A DNA stretch of 64,000 nucleotides from an uncultured Pseudoflavonifractor sp. GTDB taxonomy: Bacteria > Bacillota > Clostridia > Oscillospirales > Oscillospiraceae. Both the position numbers and the translations under genes were made by a program. Below, one piece after another: positions 1-7,914 of this stretch; positions within the stretch are counted from its first letter, which is position 1; each line of letters opens with the position of its first letter. The DNA is taken from positions 49,578 to 113,577 of the forward strand of contig CANPTT010000002.1 of assembly GCA_947577065.1 (NCBI GenBank), written 5' to 3'. The notes under the pieces were generated by a model that had not been told where the DNA came from, did not search any database, and worked only from the letters and a program-made list of their open reading frames with translations.

Positions 1-165
1 CCGGTCATTGCCTCCGGCGGCTGTGGCCGCCTGGAGCATTTCGGAACCGTATTGAAAGAGACTGGGTGCGATGCGGCCCTGGCCGCATCCCTGTTTCACT
101 TCGGAGAGCTCACTGTGCCCCAGGTCAAGACATATCTGTGCGCGCAGGGTGTCCCGGTACGGTAA
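1..165 (+). CDS. hisF: Imidazole glycerol phosphate synthase cyclase subunit HisF, C-terminal part
   Basis: The window opens inside this gene; 54 C-terminal codons are present before the TAA. The translation begins PVIASGGCG and includes [13 protein letters not shown], the conserved C-terminal phosphate-binding strands of the HisF (beta/alpha)8 barrel, and ends in PVR as HisF proteins usually do. HisF makes IGP and AICAR from PRFAR using ammonia supplied by HisH. A strong AAGGAGG overlaps the stop codon and serves the next gene, hisI, so the three his genes form one operon. The start lies outside the window. Confidence 0.93.
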   Translation, partial: PVIASGGCGRLEHFGTVLKETGCDAALAASLFHFGELTVPQVKTYLCAQGVPVR

Positions 166-177
166 GGAGGAAATGGA

Positions 178-513
178 ATGTTTGATTTGGACCGACTTTT
201 TCAGAAGAGTGATTTGATTCCGGTCATTATCCAACATAATCGGACTAAGGATATTCTAATGCTTGGTTTTACCAACAAGGAGGCCGTTGAGTTGACCTTA
301 AAGACCCAAACGGCCTGGTTTTGGTCACGGGGACGGGAAAAGCTCTGGAATAAGGGGGAGAGCTCCGGAAATTTCCTTCAAGTAAAAAAGATCGTCACAG
401 ACTGTGACACGGATACCCTGCTCTATTTTTGCGACCCCATGGGTCCAACCTGCCACACCGGGGCGGATTCCTGCTTTTTTAATATTATATGGGAGGAAAA
501 AAGCCATGAATGA
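178..513 (+). CDS. hisI: Phosphoribosyl-AMP cyclohydrolase HisI
   Basis: 111 aa, a typical length for the single-domain enzyme that opens the adenine ring of PR-AMP in histidine synthesis. The metal-site signature DCDTDT lies at residues 75-80, and the conserved cysteines are C92 (TCHTG) and C99. The start follows AAGGAGG at about 164-170. HisI and HisE are separate proteins here rather than a HisIE fusion; hisE starts within the last codons of this gene, suggesting translational coupling. Confidence 0.95.
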   Translation: MFDLDRLFQKSDLIPVIIQHNRTKDILMLGFTNKEAVELTLKTQTAWFWSRGREKLWNKGESSGNFLQVKKIVTDCDTDTLLYFCDPMGPTCHTGADSCFFNIIWEEKSHE

Positions 514-832
514 TACTCTCCAACAACTTTATCAGGTGATATTGGAGCGCCGGAGCAATCCTCAGGAGGGCTCGTATACCTGCTATCTTTTTGACAAGGG
601 GTTGGACAAGATCTTGAAGAAGGTGGGAGAGGAATGTACTGAAACCGTTATCGCCGCGAAAAACAGCGTTCAGGCAGATACCGTGGGAGAGATATCAGAT
701 CTGATCTATCACCTGTTGGTAATGATGGCGGAGCAGAATATTCCGCTGTCTGCCGTGATGGAAGAGCTGGACCGCCGAAGTATGAAGATCGGGAATCTCA
801 AGCAGTTCCACACCTCGGATCATGAGAGCTGA
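506..832 (+). CDS. hisE: Phosphoribosyl-ATP pyrophosphatase HisE
   Basis: 108 aa from ATG 506, preceded by GGGAGG; a longer frame open from 404 only overlaps hisI and is not needed. It is an all-alpha MazG-fold protein: residues around KKVGEECTETVIAAKN carry the acidic metal-binding helix and are followed by the DLIYHLLVMM helix. It hydrolyses PR-ATP to PR-AMP, the step before HisI. It overlaps hisI by 8 nt and the following acetyltransferase gene by 11 nt, so all are probably co-translated. Confidence 0.94.
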   Translation: MNDTLQQLYQVILERRSNPQEGSYTCYLFDKGLDKILKKVGEECTETVIAAKNSVQADTVGEISDLIYHLLVMMAEQNIPLSAVMEELDRRSMKIGNLKQFHTSDHES

Positions 833-1289
833 TATCCATATTATTCAGCCGAGAGACGACAGGCGAAAATACTTGCCGCTCCTTTTGCTGGGGGATGAAC
901 AGGAATCCTTGATTGTGGACTATCTGGACCGGGGCGATCTGTTTGTGTTGGAGGCACACGGAAAGGCTCTGGGCGTGTGCGTGGTAACTCAGGAGGGCCC
1001 CGGCGTTTATGAGATCCAAAACATTGCCATTGATCCAAAGTATCATCGGAAGGGGTTTGGGCGGGCTTTGGTTGAGTTTGTGTGGGACTATTATCCCACG
1101 TTGACAGTCCTTCAGCTGGGGACAGGCGACGCCCCTTCCACTTTGGGGTTCTACAGGGCGTTGGGGTTTCGGGAAACGGGCCGGGAGAAGGAATACTTTA
1201 TTCACCGGTATGACCATCCGATCTATGAGGACGGAATGCGCTTGACAGACCGAGTCCTCTTAAAGAAGACAAAAGAGCCGCAGGGATAA
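822..1289 (+). CDS. GNAT-family N-acetyltransferase
   Basis: 155 aa. The acetyl-CoA-binding motif A is visible as QNIAIDPKYHRKGFGRAL (about residues 67-84) with the R-x-x-G-x-G/A pyrophosphate loop, followed by a DAPSTLGFYRALGF segment typical of the last strands of the fold. The substrate cannot be told. The start overlaps the hisE end by 11 nt, so it is the last gene of the his operon, followed at once by a terminator hairpin. Nothing ties it directly to histidine synthesis. Confidence 0.85.
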   Translation: MRADIHIIQPRDDRRKYLPLLLLGDEQESLIVDYLDRGDLFVLEAHGKALGVCVVTQEGPGVYEIQNIAIDPKYHRKGFGRALVEFVWDYYPTLTVLQLGTGDAPSTLGFYRALGFRETGREKEYFIHRYDHPIYEDGMRLTDRVLLKKTKEPQG

Positions 1290-1315
1290 TTTCCCCTGTG
1301 GCTCAGTTCTTTTTT
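1275..1315 (+). terminator. Rho-independent terminator of the his operon
   Basis: GAGCC-CAGGG pairs with CCCTG-GGCTC around an AT-rich loop, followed by a run of six T. The stem begins inside the last codons of the acetyltransferase gene. Confidence 0.85.
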
Positions 1316-1316
1316 A

Positions 1317-1345
1317 TTGCGCCGCGGAAAAAGAAATGGTAAAAT
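1317..1345 (+). promoter_or_regulatory. Sigma-A-type promoter for the ruv operon
   Basis: TTGCGC (1317-1322) and TAAAAT (1340-1345) are separated by 17 bp, about 32 bp before the ruvC start and just after the his terminator. Confidence 0.6.
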
Positions 1346-1376
1346 AGATTATCTATAGGCAGAGGAGGGGTGGGGG

Positions 1377-1916
1377 ATGGTCATTTTGGGGATCGACCCG
1401 GGTTTTGCTATTGTAGGCTTTGGCCTGCTTAGCTCCGAGAGAGGAAAACAGAATCTTCTGTCCTGCGGCGCGATCAATACCCAGGCAGGCATTCCTTTAC
1501 CTACCCGACTTTTGCAGATCGAGAACGATATGGCCCAGCTTTTTGATGCGTTTCACCCCGATGCCATGGCCATTGAGGAATTGTTCTTCAACAATAATGT
1601 GACCACCGGCATTGGGGTGGCCCAGGCCCGTGGAGTGATCCTCACGGCGGCAGAGCGGGCAGGGGTACCGATCTATGAGTACAGTCCCTCTGAGGTAAAG
1701 CTGGCCATTACCGGCTACGGAAGGGCGGAAAAACGGCAAATCATGGACATGGTGAAGCGGCTTTTGAATCTGAAGTCGGTGCCCAAACCCGACGATGCCG
1801 CCGACGCGGTGGCTATCGCCCTTTGTCATGCCCGGTCCTTCAGTTCCCGGCTTCAGGACCCAAATGCCGCCCGCCCGGGAAGTGGACGGTACGCGGTGCG
1901 AAATCCCAGTAAATAG
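1377..1916 (+). CDS. ruvC: Holliday junction resolvase RuvC
   Basis: 179 aa. It cleaves four-way junctions symmetrically, acting with RuvAB. The acidic RNase H-fold residues are visible: D7 in GIDPG, E67 in AIEELF, and D140/D143 in PDDAADAVAIALCHA. The start follows GAGGAGGGG. First gene of a ruvC-ruvA-x-ruvB cluster behind its own promoter. Confidence 0.96.
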   Translation: MVILGIDPGFAIVGFGLLSSERGKQNLLSCGAINTQAGIPLPTRLLQIENDMAQLFDAFHPDAMAIEELFFNNNVTTGIGVAQARGVILTAAERAGVPIYEYSPSEVKLAITGYGRAEKRQIMDMVKRLLNLKSVPKPDDAADAVAIALCHARSFSSRLQDPNAARPGSGRYAVRNPSK

Positions 1917-1930
1917 GAGAGAGAAAGTCT

Positions 1931-2536
1931 ATGTTTTACTACGTAAATGGGACCGTGGCCCACATAGCTCCCTATCTGGCGGTCATCGACTGCGGAGGGG
2001 TGGGCTATGCCTGCCACACCACGAATGTGACCTTGGGGGCTTTGACGGTTGGAAAGCCGGGGAAGCTCTATACCTATCTGAATGTCCGGGAGGACGCTAT
2101 GGAACTTTACGGCTTTGCTACCGAGGAGGAGCTGAAGTGCTTCCAGCTTCTTATCAGCGTCTCCGGTGTGGGGCCTAAGGCAGCCCTATCCATCCTGTCC
2201 TCCGCCCCGCCGGAGCGGCTGGCCATGTCCATCATCACCGGGGACGAGAAGGCCCTTACCGCTGCCCCCGGCATCGGCAAGAAGATCGCCCAGCGGATCA
2301 TCCTGGAGTTGAAGGACAAATTGGCTAAGGGACAGCTTGGAGGAACAGCGGGGGAGGCCTATGGCGGCAGCGGCGTGACCCTCATCCCGGAGAACAAGGT
2401 CAGCGAGGCATCCGCCGCCCTGGCAGTACTGGGCTATTCTCAGGGTGAGATCGGCCTTGCCTTGAAGGGTATTGATATGGATAACCTGAGTTTGGAGCAG
2501 ATCATCAAACAGGCTCTGAAAAAGATGGTGAAATAG
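1931..2536 (+). CDS. ruvA: Holliday junction DNA helicase subunit RuvA
   Basis: 201 aa. The N-terminal OB-fold domain starts MFYYVNGTVAHI; two helix-hairpin-helix motifs follow (VSGVGPKAALSI, then APGIGKKIAQRIILELK), and the C-terminal RuvB-binding three-helix domain (SEASAALAVLGYS) comes after a short glycine-rich linker. RuvA binds the junction and loads RuvB rings. It starts 14 nt after ruvC, behind a GGAGAGAG site. Confidence 0.96.
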   Translation: MFYYVNGTVAHIAPYLAVIDCGGVGYACHTTNVTLGALTVGKPGKLYTYLNVREDAMELYGFATEEELKCFQLLISVSGVGPKAALSILSSAPPERLAMSIITGDEKALTAAPGIGKKIAQRIILELKDKLAKGQLGGTAGEAYGGSGVTLIPENKVSEASAALAVLGYSQGEIGLALKGIDMDNLSLEQIIKQALKKMVK

Positions 2537-2537
2537 G

Positions 2538-2870
2538 ATGGCGAAATATGAGCGTCCGTTGACGGGTGATTTTGATCGGGTCCTCACTTATCTGCATGAT
2601 GGGATCCTGGAGGGCAGCGCCTCCGCCTCCTATGAGGACGGCAGCGACTACGCCGCCGGAGAGATTCGCTGCGCCGTTCGGGTGTATGAGAGGTACAGCG
2701 CCTTTGGCAGTAACCGTGTCAGTTTGAACCTGACCCTGGTGGGGAATGGGAAGGATCTGTTTCTTACTGCCATTACCTCCGGCGGAAGCCAGGCCGTATT
2801 ATTTAAGCTCAACACGGTGGGGGAGGAAGCCTTTCTCGACAAATTGATCGAGTTGGCCGAGGAGCTTTGA
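2538..2870 (+). CDS. DUF6054-like small protein inside the ruv operon
   Basis: 110 aa, starting 1 nt after the ruvA stop. It has a compact alpha/beta pattern with no signal peptide, membrane segment or catalytic motif that can be named. The segments [19 protein letters not shown] and [10 protein letters not shown] resemble the uncharacterised DUF6054 family of Firmicutes (recalled, not searched). Its position between ruvA and ruvB, overlapping the upstream ruvB start region, means it is co-transcribed with the branch-migration genes. Function unknown. Confidence 0.7.
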   Translation: MAKYERPLTGDFDRVLTYLHDGILEGSASASYEDGSDYAAGEIRCAVRVYERYSAFGSNRVSLNLTLVGNGKDLFLTAITSGGSQAVLFKLNTVGEEAFLDKLIELAEEL

Positions 2871-2884
2871 AAGGAAGTGAGACT

Positions 2885-3931
2885 TTGAGCATTGATTTTT
2901 CTGAGACCGGTTTTGAGACCGAGGAGCCGCTGGTCGCCACCTCTCTCCTGAGGGAGGATGAGAGCGAGGGCTCTCTACGGCCGAAAACGTTGGCGGAGTA
3001 TATTGGACAGGAGAAGGCCAAGGGAAACCTGGAGGTCTTTATCCAGGCGGCCAAGATGCGCTCTGAGCCGTTGGACCATGTGCTCCTCCACGGTCCTCCG
3101 GGGCTGGGAAAAACTACCCTGGCCGGTATCATTGCCGGGGAAATGGGAGTCAATATCCGCATCACCTCCGGTCCTGCCATTGAGAAGCCCGGGGATCTGG
3201 CAGCACTGCTGACCAACCTCAATGAAAACGACATCCTCTTTGTGGATGAGATCCATCGGCTGAACCGGCAGGTGGAGGAGATCCTCTATCCCGCCATGGA
3301 GGATTACGCCATCGATATCATCATCGGTAAGGGCCCCTCGGCCAACTCCATCCGGTTGGACCTGCCCAAGTTTACTCTCATTGGGGCCACAACCCGGGCG
3401 GGGCAGCTCTCCGCTCCCCTCCGGGACCGGTTCGGGGTAACGCTGCGTCTGGAGCTCTATACTCCGGAGGAGTTGGCAAAGATCGTCTCCCGCTCGTCGG
3501 GGATCCTGGAGGTCCCCATTGAGGGAGAGGGGGCCATGGAGATCGCCCGGCGGAGCCGGGGGACCCCCCGGATTGCCAACCGGATGCTTCGTCGGGTCCG
3601 GGATTTTGCGCAGGTAAAGGCGGGCGGGGTCATCACACGGAACGTGGCGGATGAGGCCCTCACCGCCCTGGAGGTGGACTGTCTGGGCTTGGATGCGGTG
3701 GACCGGCGGATGCTGTCCAGCATCATCGAAAACTACAAAGGTGGCCCTGTGGGGTTGGAGACCCTGGCGGCCACGATCAACGAAGAGGCGGTGACCCTGG
3801 AGGATGTGTATGAGCCTTACCTGATGCAGTTGGGTTTTCTCACCCGGACCCCTCGAGGGCGATGTGTCACAGCCAAGGCATACGACCATTTGGGACTTAA
3901 GTTTCTTGGCATGGAGCAGATAACGATTTGA
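2885..3931 (+). CDS. ruvB: Holliday junction branch migration ATPase RuvB
   Basis: 348 aa from TTG 2885 ([10 protein letters not shown]), preceded by AAGGAAGTG; an alternative TTG at 2867 adds six residues and overlaps the previous stop. AAA+ features in order: Walker [10 protein letters not shown] (about 70-78), Walker [10 protein letters not shown], sensor 1 IGATTRAG, arginine finger LRDRFG, and a C-terminal winged helix ([10 protein letters not shown]). It is the hexameric motor that drives branch migration with RuvA. Confidence 0.96.
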   Translation: MSIDFSETGFETEEPLVATSLLREDESEGSLRPKTLAEYIGQEKAKGNLEVFIQAAKMRSEPLDHVLLHGPPGLGKTTLAGIIAGEMGVNIRITSGPAIEKPGDLAALLTNLNENDILFVDEIHRLNRQVEEILYPAMEDYAIDIIIGKGPSANSIRLDLPKFTLIGATTRAGQLSAPLRDRFGVTLRLELYTPEELAKIVSRSSGILEVPIEGEGAMEIARRSRGTPRIANRMLRRVRDFAQVKAGGVITRNVADEALTALEVDCLGLDAVDRRMLSSIIENYKGGPVGLETLAATINEEAVTLEDVYEPYLMQLGFLTRTPRGRCVTAKAYDHLGLKFLGMEQITI

Positions 3932-3961
3932 GAGACACAACGAAAGGGGAATAACTTTATT

Positions 3962-5314
3962 ATGGGAAGACTATTTGGTACAGATGGGATCCGCGGTGTT
4001 GTCAACGAGAACCTGAATGCCGATCTGGCCTTTGAGGTTGGCTGTGCCGCCGCCAAGGTGCTGGCTCAAGATACCTGCAAAAAAAAGCCTCTGGTCGCCA
4101 TTGGAAAGGATACCCGCATTTCATCCGATCTATTGGAAGGAGCGCTGATTGCGGGTCTGTGTTCCGCCGGGGCGGATGTGCTTCACCTGGGAGTCATACC
4201 CACCCCGGCCGTGGCCTTTCTGACCGTCGCCAATAAAGCAGACGCCGGTATTGTCATCTCTGCCTCTCATAATCCCTTTGAACATAACGGGATCAAGATT
4301 TTTAACGGGCAGGGCTTTAAACTGTCTGACGCTCTGGAGAACAAGATCGAGGACATTGTGCTTTTCAATGAAAAACCCGATCTTTGTAAGGGGGCGGACA
4401 TCGGCCGGGTGACCTATCTGGACCAGCAGGGAGTCGATGCCTACATAGAGCACCTGGTTTCCACGGTTGACTCTGACCTTGCCGGGATGCGGATATTGGT
4501 GGACTGTGCCAACGGGGCGGCCTCTGCCACGGCGGGACGACTTTTTGATCGCTTCCCCAAGCTGCAAAGCGATATTATCAACGCCGATCCCAACGGCGTC
4601 AATATCAACAAGGACTGCGGTTCCACCCACATTGATCACCTGGCAGCTATGGTGACGGCGGGAAAGTATGATATGGGGATCGCCTATGACGGAGACGCAG
4701 ACCGCTGTCTGGCGGTAGACGACCGTGGAGAGCTTATTGACGGCGATCAGGTCCTTGCCATCTGTGGCTCCGACCTGGACGAAAAGGGTGAGTTGACGGG
4801 GAAAACCTTGGTGGCGACCGTTATGAGCAACCTGGGCTTCCGGATCTTTGCTAAGGAGCACGGCTTTTGTCTACTCTGCACGGATGTGGGGGACCGAAAT
4901 GTGCTGGAGGAGATGGAAAAGGGCGGCTTTGTGTTGGGCGGTGAGCAGTCGGGACATACCATTTTCCGTCAATTTGCCACTACCGGAGACGGAGAGCTGA
5001 CTTCTCTTCAGCTTTTAAATGTGGTGTATAAGTCCGGAAAGCGGGCCTCGGAGCTGGCCTCTATGTGCGCACGATACCCGCAGGTATTGCTGAATGTGAC
5101 GGTGAACAGCAAGGAGAAAAAAGAGGAGATCATGGCCTCTCAGGCCCTGAAGGATGCCATAGCACTGGCAGAGGCGGACCTGGCTGATACGGGACGTGTT
5201 TTGGTACGTCCTTCGGGTACGGAGCCTCTGGTCCGAGTGATGATAGAGGCCAAGGAGGAGCAGACAGCTGTAGACCAGGCGAAAAAACTGGCGAATCTCA
5301 TAAAAAATCTGTAA
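3962..5314 (+). CDS. glmM: Phosphoglucosamine mutase GlmM
   Basis: 450 aa, the normal length. It converts glucosamine-6-P to glucosamine-1-P for UDP-GlcNAc and cell-wall synthesis. The phosphoserine loop is VISASHNPFEHNG with the catalytic serine at S102, the Mg loop is AYDGDADRC, the sugar-binding loop is GGEQSGH, and the C-terminal phosphate-binding loop is RPSGTEPLVRVM. It starts behind AAAGGGG 30 nt after ruvB. It is followed directly by a promoter and sigH, not by glmS. Confidence 0.96.
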   Translation: MGRLFGTDGIRGVVNENLNADLAFEVGCAAAKVLAQDTCKKKPLVAIGKDTRISSDLLEGALIAGLCSAGADVLHLGVIPTPAVAFLTVANKADAGIVISASHNPFEHNGIKIFNGQGFKLSDALENKIEDIVLFNEKPDLCKGADIGRVTYLDQQGVDAYIEHLVSTVDSDLAGMRILVDCANGAASATAGRLFDRFPKLQSDIINADPNGVNINKDCGSTHIDHLAAMVTAGKYDMGIAYDGDADRCLAVDDRGELIDGDQVLAICGSDLDEKGELTGKTLVATVMSNLGFRIFAKEHGFCLLCTDVGDRNVLEEMEKGGFVLGGEQSGHTIFRQFATTGDGELTSLQLLNVVYKSGKRASELASMCARYPQVLLNVTVNSKEKKEEIMASQALKDAIALAEADLADTGRVLVRPSGTEPLVRVMIEAKEEQTAVDQAKKLANLIKNL

Positions 5315-5351
5315 TAAATTTGCCGTTTTGCTATAATTTGTATAAATTCTA

Positions 5352-5380
5352 TTGACAAACGCCCCAATATCTGCTATATA
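5352..5380 (+). promoter_or_regulatory. Sigma-A-type promoter for sigH
   Basis: A perfect TTGACA (5352-5357) and TATATA (5375-5380) are 17 bp apart and lie 20 bp upstream of the ATG at 5401. The leader is very short and the Shine-Dalgarno sequence is weak. Confidence 0.75.
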
Positions 5381-5400
5381 AGTATAAAGGAATATACGAT

Positions 5401-6012
5401 ATGGAGCCACTTTATCAACGTTCAGATGAGGCTTTATGTGATTTGGTCGCATCCGGAAACCGGGAGGCAGAGGAGTGCTTGGTTGCCCGGTATGGTCGGT
5501 TAGTGCGGATGTGTGCCCGTCCCTATTTTTTGGCGGGAGGGGACAGTGAGGACCTGATCCAGGAGGGAATGGTCGGACTGCTCTCCGCGATCCGTAGCTT
5601 TCAGCCGGAGAAAGAGGCCGTATTCCGTACATATGCTGAGGTCTGCGTCCAAAACCGAATATATTCAGCGGTGAAAACCGCTGCCAGAGAAAAACACAGC
5701 CCCTTGAATCATTCCCTTTCCATAGACACTACACAGCTTGATAAGCCCCCTTACAGAGTCTGTCCCTCCTCTTTGGGTGATCCGGAGGATATGCTTATCA
5801 GCAGAGAGGAGAGGGACCGGCAGATGAGTGTCCTCAATTGCAGGCTCTCTTCTTTTGAAAAGACAGTCTTGGTATTCTATTTGGATGGTCTATCCTGCCG
5901 TGAGATATCCCGACAGGTAAAAAAGTCCATAAAATCGGTAGATAACGCCATCCAACGCATTCGGCGCAAGGCTGCGCCCATCCTCACTTCTGGCGACATC
6001 AGCGTAAGCTGA
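5401..6012 (+). CDS. sigH: SigH-type RNA polymerase sigma factor
   Basis: 203 aa sigma-70 family protein. Region 2 contains DSEDLIQEGMVGLLSAIRSF, the core-binding and -10 recognition helices, followed by TYAEVCVQNRIYSAVKTA. Region 4 contains LDGLSCREISRQVKKSIKSVDNAIQRIRRKA, the -35-binding helix-turn-helix. The SIKSVDNAIQR ending and length match the SigH/Spo0H group that starts sporulation and stationary-phase transcription in Firmicutes. Assignment to SigH rather than another minor sigma rests on remembered similarity. The usual neighbours of spo0H (ribosomal and translation genes) are not seen here. Confidence 0.82.
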   Translation: MEPLYQRSDEALCDLVASGNREAEECLVARYGRLVRMCARPYFLAGGDSEDLIQEGMVGLLSAIRSFQPEKEAVFRTYAEVCVQNRIYSAVKTAAREKHSPLNHSLSIDTTQLDKPPYRVCPSSLGDPEDMLISREERDRQMSVLNCRLSSFEKTVLVFYLDGLSCREISRQVKKSIKSVDNAIQRIRRKAAPILTSGDISVS

Positions 6013-6088
6013 GCGCAATATTAAACTGCCCCAGCATCGTTTGGAATCCATCCGGAGCCCGGGCAAGGAGCAAAGAGAGGGTAAAATC

Positions 6089-6373
6089 ATGTACGAAGAC
6101 AAGACACTTGTATGCAAGGAATGCGGACAAGAGTTCGTGTTCACCGCCGGTGAGCAGGAGTTTTATGCGGAGCGGGGGTTCCAGAATGAGCCGCAGCGCT
6201 GCAAAGCCTGCCGCGATGCCCGCAAGGCCGCTGCCCGTGGTCCCCGGGAGTACTTTACCGCTACCTGTGCCCGCTGCGGCGGCGAGGCTAAAGTTCCTTT
6301 TGAACCTAAGTCTGACCGCCCTGTGTATTGCAGCGAGTGCTTCGCCAAGATGCGCGAGGAGGAGCAGGGCTGA
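6089..6373 (+). CDS. Small zinc-ribbon protein
   Basis: 94 aa from ATG 6089 behind GAGAGGG. There are two four-cysteine modules: C-x2-C near residue 9 with C-x2-C-R-D-A-R around residue 37, and CARCGG with CSEC near the C-terminus. The first part resembles the probable zinc-ribbon (zf-trcl) family common in Clostridia. No enzymatic motif is seen; it may bind nucleic acid or protein. A strong terminator follows, so the gene is probably transcribed with or after sigH and ends the unit. Confidence 0.72.
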   Translation: MYEDKTLVCKECGQEFVFTAGEQEFYAERGFQNEPQRCKACRDARKAAARGPREYFTATCARCGGEAKVPFEPKSDRPVYCSECFAKMREEEQG

Positions 6374-6390
6374 TAATCCAGTATTGAAAA

Positions 6391-6420
6391 GGGGAGACGT
6401 GAAAAACGTCTCCCTTTTTT
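6391..6420 (+). terminator. Rho-independent terminator after the zinc-ribbon gene
   Basis: GGGAGACGT pairs with ACGTCTCCC around GAAAA, followed by six T. Confidence 0.9.
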
Positions 6421-6660
6421 GTACGAACCGCTGCCAAAGGAGGGTATACTATAGACCGTGGCTCTACGCAATGTTTGTTGAATGTGGGAGTGAAGCGGCG
6501 TCACGGAGCGGATCTGTTGAGGTTTCCCCAACAAGATGAATGAAGTTGTGGGCGTTTGGACCAAAAATTCAAGTGAAACCCGGTAAAACTGTGGCGAAAT
6601 GAAAAATTATGAAAAATCGAGGGGTGGGTACTTGCAATTTCCCGGGTTCCTGCCTATAAT
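6421..6660 (+). promoter_or_regulatory. Intergenic region: two promoter-like sites and no clear gene
   Basis: About 265 bp without a convincing reading frame. A TATACT box (6445-6450) sits just after the terminator, and a second, well-formed promoter TTGCAA (6632-6637) to TATAAT (6655-6660) with 17 bp spacing drives the aminotransferase gene. Between them there are only short inverted repeats, so the first box could start a small RNA of roughly 150-200 nt. That is unproven; no T-rich terminator is visible before the second promoter. Confidence 0.45.
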
Positions 6661-6701
6661 ATGATGAAGGCGAAATCAGTTTTCAAATGGAGGAATACAT
6701 C

Positions 6702-7892
6702 GTGAAAGAGCTTTCTCATATTGCGTTGGGGATCAACCCATCCTCAACCATGGCGATCGATACCCTTTTTAAGCAGATGAAGGCGGAGGGCCAGAACGTT
6801 ATAGGCTTTGCTGCCGGAGAACCGGACTTTAACACGCCGGATACCATTAAAGAGGCCGCTATCCAGGCGATCCACGACAACTATACCCGTTATACCCCTC
6901 CCTCGGGCGCCTTGGACCTGAAGCAGGCGGTCTGTGACAGGATGAAGGCGGATCTGGGGGTGGATTACGCGCCCAATCAGGTCATTGTCTCCAGCGGAGC
7001 AAAACATATCGTCTATTTGAGTCTTCGGGTATTGGTAAATCCCGGAGATGAAGTGATCCTGCCTACCCCCGCCTGGGTCAGCTACTATGAATTGATCCGT
7101 ATGGCAGGTGGCGTTCCCGTTTTGGTGGACGCCACAGAGGAGGAAGATTTCAAGCTTACCCCGGCAAAGCTGGAAGCCGCTATCACCGGCAAGACTAAGG
7201 CCATTATTCTCAACAATCCTTCCAACCCCACCGGAATGCTCTATGACGCCCAGCAGCTCAAGAACTTGCTGGAGGTGTGTGTGCGCCATGACCTGTATAT
7301 TATCTCGGATGAGATATACTATGGGCTGGTTTATGACGGCAGGCCTTTTACCAGTGTGGCGTCTCTGGGGGAGGAGATCAAGAAGCGGACCATTCTCATC
7401 AACGGGGTATCCAAGTCCTATGCCATGACTGGCTGGCGCATTGGTTATGGACTGGCAGAGCCTAACATTGCCAAGGTAATGGCCAACTACATTAGCCATT
7501 CCACCGGATCCCCCTGTTCCATTTCTCAGAAGGCGGCTCTCCGGGGGCTCACGGCGCCTCAGGAGGAGACCGATGCCATGCGGGATGCATTTCAGGCCCG
7601 TCGGGATTATATGGTAGAGCGCATCAATGCCATGGAGGGCGTCAGCTGTATCCGCCCTGAGGGTGCATTTTACATCATGCTCAATGTGAAGGAACAAATT
7701 GGCCGGACTCTCTGCGGAGAAAAAATTGAAAATGATGACGATTTTGCTACGGCGTTTTTAAAGCACGGTCTGGTAGCCCTGGTGCCCGGCAGTGGTTTCA
7801 GCGCTCCCGGTTTTGTCCGCTGGTCCTATGCCGCCTCAATGGAGGATATCAAAGAAGGTCTGGATCGTCTGGAGAAATTTTTGACACAATAA
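6702..7892 (+). CDS. Class I PLP-dependent aminotransferase, aspartate aminotransferase type
   Basis: 396 aa from GTG 6702, chosen because GGAGG lies 8 nt upstream; an ATG at 6687 adds five residues but has no ribosome site. It carries the N-terminal GEPDFNTP, the NNPSNPTG motif, DEIYYGL, and the PLP lysine in GVSKSYAMTGWRIGYG. This is the AspC-Igamma type that moves amino groups between aspartate, glutamate and sometimes aromatic acids; exact substrate range is unknown. It has its own promoter and lies just upstream of purB, which uses aspartate-derived nitrogen. Confidence 0.9.
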   Translation: MKELSHIALGINPSSTMAIDTLFKQMKAEGQNVIGFAAGEPDFNTPDTIKEAAIQAIHDNYTRYTPPSGALDLKQAVCDRMKADLGVDYAPNQVIVSSGAKHIVYLSLRVLVNPGDEVILPTPAWVSYYELIRMAGGVPVLVDATEEEDFKLTPAKLEAAITGKTKAIILNNPSNPTGMLYDAQQLKNLLEVCVRHDLYIISDEIYYGLVYDGRPFTSVASLGEEIKKRTILINGVSKSYAMTGWRIGYGLAEPNIAKVMANYISHSTGSPCSISQKAALRGLTAPQEETDAMRDAFQARRDYMVERINAMEGVSCIRPEGAFYIMLNVKEQIGRTLCGEKIENDDDFATAFLKHGLVALVPGSGFSAPGFVRWSYAASMEDIKEGLDRLEKFLTQ

Positions 7893-7914
7893 GAAAAAGA
7901 AATGAGGGCCGAGG

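Noticed and set aside
2975..3940. 321-codon minus-strand frame opposite ruvB
   Set aside because: Shadow of a high-GC gene with a biased third position; no start signal or family.
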